In this document: positions 47,788 to 50,638 of the stretch, one piece after another
Numbering within the stretch: position 1 is the first letter of the stretch
Layout: each line of letters opens with the position of its first letter
DNA from: Rubrivivax sp.
GTDB taxonomy: Bacteria; Pseudomonadota; Gammaproteobacteria; Burkholderiales; Burkholderiaceae_C
Assembly (NCBI GenBank): GCA_018780805.1
Contig: JADMJD010000007.1
Coordinates: forward strand, 1 to 50,638
Direction: 5' to 3'
Length of the DNA stretch: 50,638 nt
The notes under the pieces: generated by a model
The model's database searches: none
What the model saw: the letters and a program-made list of their open reading frames with translations, nothing else
Told to the model about the DNA's origin: nothing
Made by a program: the position numbers and the translations under genes

Positions 47788-50638
47788 TCAGCCTACCCAG
47801 CGACGGGCGTTGCGGAACATGCGCATCCAGGGGCTGAGCTCGGAGACATCGCCCGGCGTCCAGCTCATCAGCACGTTACGGAACACACGTTCGGCGTGCG
47901 GCATCATGGCCGTGAAGCGGCCATCGGGTGTGGTCACCGCGGTCAGGCCGCCGGGGCTGCCGTTGGGGTTGGCGGGGTAGGCCTCGGTGGGCTGGCCGTG
48001 GCCGTCGACCCAGCGCATCGCGCGCTGCACGGCGGCGGCATCACCACGCTGCGAGAAGTCGGCAAAACCCTCGCCATGTGCCACCGCGATCGGGATGCGG
48101 CTGCCGGCCATGCCGGCGAAAAACAGGCTGGGGCTGTCCAGCACCTCGGCCATCGCCAGCCGGGCCTCGAACTGCTCGCTGCGGTTGCGCGTGAACTTCG
48201 GCCACGCATCCGCGCCCGGGATCATCGGCGACAGCGCGGCCAGCATCTGGCAGCCGTTGCAGATGCCCAGCGCCAAGGTGTCGCGGCGTGCAAAAAACGC
48301 GGCAAACGCGTCCGCCAGCTCCGGGTTGAAGAGAATGGAACGCGCCCAGCCTTCGCCGGCACCCAGCGTGTCACCGTAGCTGAAACCGCCGCAGGCGACG
48401 AAACCCATGTACTGGTCCAGGCGTGTGCGGCCGGATTGCAGATCGCTCATGTGCACGTCGAAGGTGTCGAAACCGGCCAGTGCAAAAGCGCGGCTGGTTT
48501 CCACATGCGAGTTCACGCCCTGCTCGCGCAGGATGGCGAGTTTCGGTCGTGCGCCGGTGGCGACGAAAGGCGCGGCGATGTCTTCTGCCGGGTCAAAACA
48601 CAACTGCAGGTGCAGGCCAGGTGCGCTGGCGTCCGACGCCGCAGCGTGTTCACTGTCGGCGCTGGCCGGGTTGTCGCGTTCGCGGTTGATGCGCCAGCTC
48701 ACCTCGTCCCAGGCCGAAAGCAGATCACCGAGCGGCGCGCTGAACTGCAGCTTGGTGTCGCGCCAGACCTCGACCACCCCCCGGTCGTTCGTCTTGCCGA
48801 CCACGTGCGCGTGGCGCGACAGACCATGTTCGCGCAGCACCGCCATCACGTCGTTGCGCTGCGCGGTGGGTACCTGCAGCAGCACACCCAGTTCTTCGTT
48901 GAACAAGGCCTTGAGCATCAGCTCGTTGCGGCGCTCGCCCACCTGGCCGGCCCAGTTCTTGGCGTCGCCCATCTCCGCCCGGCTGTCGCCGATGCCATCA
49001 CCTTCTGTGACCAGGATGTCGACGTTCAGGCTCAGGCCCAGGCGGCCGGCAAAGGCCATTTCGCAGGCCGCGGCCCACAGGCCGCCGTCGCTGCGGTCGT
49101 GGTAAGCCAGCAGCCGGCCTTGCGCGCGCAGCGTGTTCACGGCGGCGACCAGGTGCTTCAGCTGCGTGGCGTCGTCCAGGTCCGGCACTTCGTGGCCGAA
49201 ACGGCCCAGCACCTGGGCCAGCATCGAACCCGCCATGCGGTTCTGGCCCTGGCCCAGGTCCACCAGCACCAGCGTGGTGTCGCCCGGCTGCAGTTGCGGC
49301 GTCAGCGTGCCGCGCACGTCGTCCAGCGTGGCAAACGCGGTGACGATCAGCGACACCGGGGCGGTGACCTTCTTCCGGTCTTGTCCATCTTGCCATTGCG
49401 TGCGCATCGACAACGAATCCTTGCCGACCGGGATGCCAATGCCCAGCGCCGGGCAGAGCTCCATGCCGACCGCGCGCACGGTCTCGTACAGGGCCGCGTC
49501 TTCACCCGGCTCACCGCAGGCCGCCATCCAGTTGGCGCTGAGCTTGACCTTCGCCAGGTCCACCGGCGCGGCCAGCAGGTTGGTCAGCGCTTCGCCCACC
49601 GCCATGCGGCCGGAGGCTGGCGCGTTCAGAGCCGCCAGCGGCGTGCGCTCGCCCATGCACATGGCCTCGCCGCGGAAGCCGTCGTGGTCGGCCAGCGTCA
49701 CCGCCACATCGCCCACCGGCACCTGCCAGGGGCCGACCATCGGGTCGCGGTGGTTCAGGCCACCGACGCTGCGGTCGCCGATCGTGATCAGAAAGCGTTT
49801 GCTGGCCACGCTGGGGTGGCGCAGCACGCTGAAGGCCACGTCTTCCAGCTTCACACCGGTCAGATCCAGCGGGGCTTCTTCGCGCAGCACACGCTGCACG
49901 TCGCGCCGCATCTTGGGTGGTTTGCCCAGCAGCACGTCCATCGGCATGTCAATCACACGCTCCCCACCCGGGCCGTCTTCCAGCACCAGCGCGGTGGCCT
50001 CGCTGGCCACGCCGACCACGGCGTAGGGGCAGCGCTCACGCGCACACATCTGCTCGAAGAGTGGCATCAGCGCCGGGTCCAGCGCCAGCACGTAACGTTC
50101 CTGGCTTTCGTTGCACCAGGCTTCCTTGGGCGCCAGGCCGCTTTCTTCCAACGGTACGCTGCGCAGGTCGAACACGGCGCCGCGGCCGGCGCCGTCCACC
50201 AGCTCCGGGAAGGCGTTGCTGATGCCACCGGCGCCGACGTCGTGGATGGCCAGCACCGGGTTGTTCTCGCCCAGCGCCCAGCAGTGGTTGATGACCTCCT
50301 GCGCGCGGCGCTGGATCTCGGGGTTGCCACGCTGCACGCTGTCGAAGTCCAGCGCCGCGGTGTTGCTGCCGGCGGCCATCGAACTGGCCGCGCCACCGCC
50401 CATGCCGATGCGCATGCCCGGCCCGCCCAGCTGCACCAGCAGCGTGCCGGCCGGGAAGATCTTCTTGTGCGTCTGCCCGTCGCTGATGGCGCCCAGGCCA
50501 CCGGCGATCATGATGGGCTTGTGGTAACCCCGGCGCAGACCGGCCACATCCATCTCGAAGACACGAAAGTAACCGCCCAGCGCGGGCCGGCCGAACTCGT
50601 TGTTGAAGGCCGCGCCGCCCAGCGGGCCCTCGGTCATG
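47788..50638 (-). CDS. purL: Phosphoribosylformylglycinamidine synthase, C-terminal part (5' end outside window)
   Basis: PurL converts FGAR and glutamine to FGAM in de novo purine synthesis. The window holds about 950 codons of a protein usually near 1300 aa; the N-terminus lies beyond the right edge, and the Met at the boundary is internal. Visible are the ATP-binding AIR-synthase-like domains (GDRSVGGLNHRDPMVGPWQV, GKDSLSM, YHDRSDGG) and the fused glutaminase domain with the nucleophilic Cys in GICNGCQML, and AVAHGEGFADF carrying the His-Glu of the triad. This is the single-chain gamma/betaproteobacterial form. Confidence 0.97.
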   Translation of the reverse strand, partial: MTEGPLGGAAFNNEFGRPALGGYFRVFEMDVAGLRRGYHKPIMIAGGLGAISDGQTHKKIFPAGTLLVQLGGPGMRIGMGGGAASSMAAGSNTAALDFDSVQRGNPEIQRRAQEVINHCWALGENNPVLAIHDVGAGGISNAFPELVDGAGRGAVFDLRSVPLEESGLAPKEAWCNESQERYVLALDPALMPLFEQMCARERCPYAVVGVASEATALVLEDGPGGERVIDMPMDVLLGKPPKMRRDVQRVLREEAPLDLTGVKLEDVAFSVLRHPSVASKRFLITIGDRSVGGLNHRDPMVGPWQVPVGDVAVTLADHDGFRGEAMCMGERTPLAALNAPASGRMAVGEALTNLLAAPVDLAKVKLSANWMAACGEPGEDAALYETVRAVGMELCPALGIGIPVGKDSLSMRTQWQDGQDRKKVTAPVSLIVTAFATLDDVRGTLTPQLQPGDTTLVLVDLGQGQNRMAGSMLAQVLGRFGHEVPDLDDATQLKHLVAAVNTLRAQGRLLAYHDRSDGGLWAAACEMAFAGRLGLSLNVDILVTEGDGIGDSRAEMGDAKNWAGQVGERRNELMLKALFNEELGVLLQVPTAQRNDVMAVLREHGLSRHAHVVGKTNDRGVVEVWRDTKLQFSAPLGDLLSAWDEVSWRINRERDNPASADSEHAAASDASAPGLHLQLCFDPAEDIAAPFVATGARPKLAILREQGVNSHVETSRAFALAGFDTFDVHMSDLQSGRTRLDQYMGFVACGGFSYGDTLGAGEGWARSILFNPELADAFAAFFARRDTLALGICNGCQMLAALSPMIPGADAWPKFTRNRSEQFEARLAMAEVLDSPSLFFAGMAGSRIPIAVAHGEGFADFSQRGDAAAVQRAMRWVDGHGQPTEAYPANPNGSPGGLTAVTTPDGRFTAMMPHAERVFRNVLMSWTPGDVSELSPWMRMFRNARRWVG

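Noticed and set aside
50635..50637. Met at the right edge as the start of purL
   Set aside because: It lies inside the conserved catalytic region; several hundred N-terminal residues are missing beyond the window.
1..50638. CRISPR arrays, tRNA or rRNA genes, insertion sequences, prophage
   Set aside because: No regularly spaced repeats, cloverleaf sequences, transposase or phage motifs were seen on reading both strands; a covariance search was not possible.

Overview
The window is GC-rich (roughly two thirds G+C) and comes from a betaproteobacterium, most likely a Burkholderiales of the Rubrivivax/Aquincola/Leptothrix/Comamonadaceae kind. This rests on three PEP-CTERM-type proteins, an E. 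coli-like LexA with CTG(G/T)-N8-ACAG boxes, a TRAP transporter cluster, EgtB, and a GC-rich intergenic repeat of a type I associate with that order. It looks chromosomal and gene-dense. I see no rRNA, tRNA, CRISPR, insertion sequence or prophage. No gene-free stretch exceeds 300 bases; the longest (36031-36288) carries regulatory sites.

Layout. 1-2230: end of an ABC-F gene (yheS), then the organic-peroxide pair ohrR-ohr with a perfect operator. 2211-5128: an asparaginase divergent from lexA across 53 bp holding two SOS boxes, then a helix-hairpin-helix gene and two paralogous unknown genes. 5136-8478: a DUF6502 regulator-like gene plus lipoprotein, divergent from a beta-propeller lipoprotein across a perfect palindrome. 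8483-11872: DUF1993, a 2-hydroxyacid dehydrogenase, a small PEP-CTERM-like protein, upp and rlmB. 11952-13744: a Xre/RES toxin-antitoxin pair coupled to a membrane acyltransferase-like gene.

13799-28236 is a two-armed catabolic island. The right arm (PECR-type SDR, carboxyltransferase, acyl-CoA dehydrogenase, hydratase, biotin carboxylase, BKACE, thioesterase) is coupled almost throughout by ATGA/TGATG overlaps. It has the order atuB-C-D-E-F of acyclic terpene utilisation, and its carboxyltransferase has Gly where methylcrotonyl-CoA carboxylases have Phe, as I recall for geranyl-CoA carboxylase. The left arm (SCP2, MerR regulator, acyl-CoA dehydrogenase, aldehyde dehydrogenase, thiolase, FadJ-like) would supply aldehyde oxidation and beta-oxidation. 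A perfect 14-bp palindrome lies between the arms. A citronellol/geraniol-type pathway with a BKACE in place of an HMG-CoA-lyase-like enzyme is the most interesting hypothesis here.

28309-36957: a DegP-like protease, two PEP-CTERM proteins sharing an upstream dyad and a sigma-54-like promoter, a large cyclase/NB-ARC/TPR protein, a proline-rich unknown and a molybdopterin oxidoreductase. 37062-41231: a trypsin-like protease coupled to an orphan ABC ATPase, an envelope protein, a PF10118 metal-dependent hydrolase and egtB. 41228-46220: TRAP transporter, SDR, cupin protein and MarR regulator, probably a carboxylate-uptake island. 46262-50638: a Ycf46-like AAA ATPase coupled to purL, which runs off the right edge.
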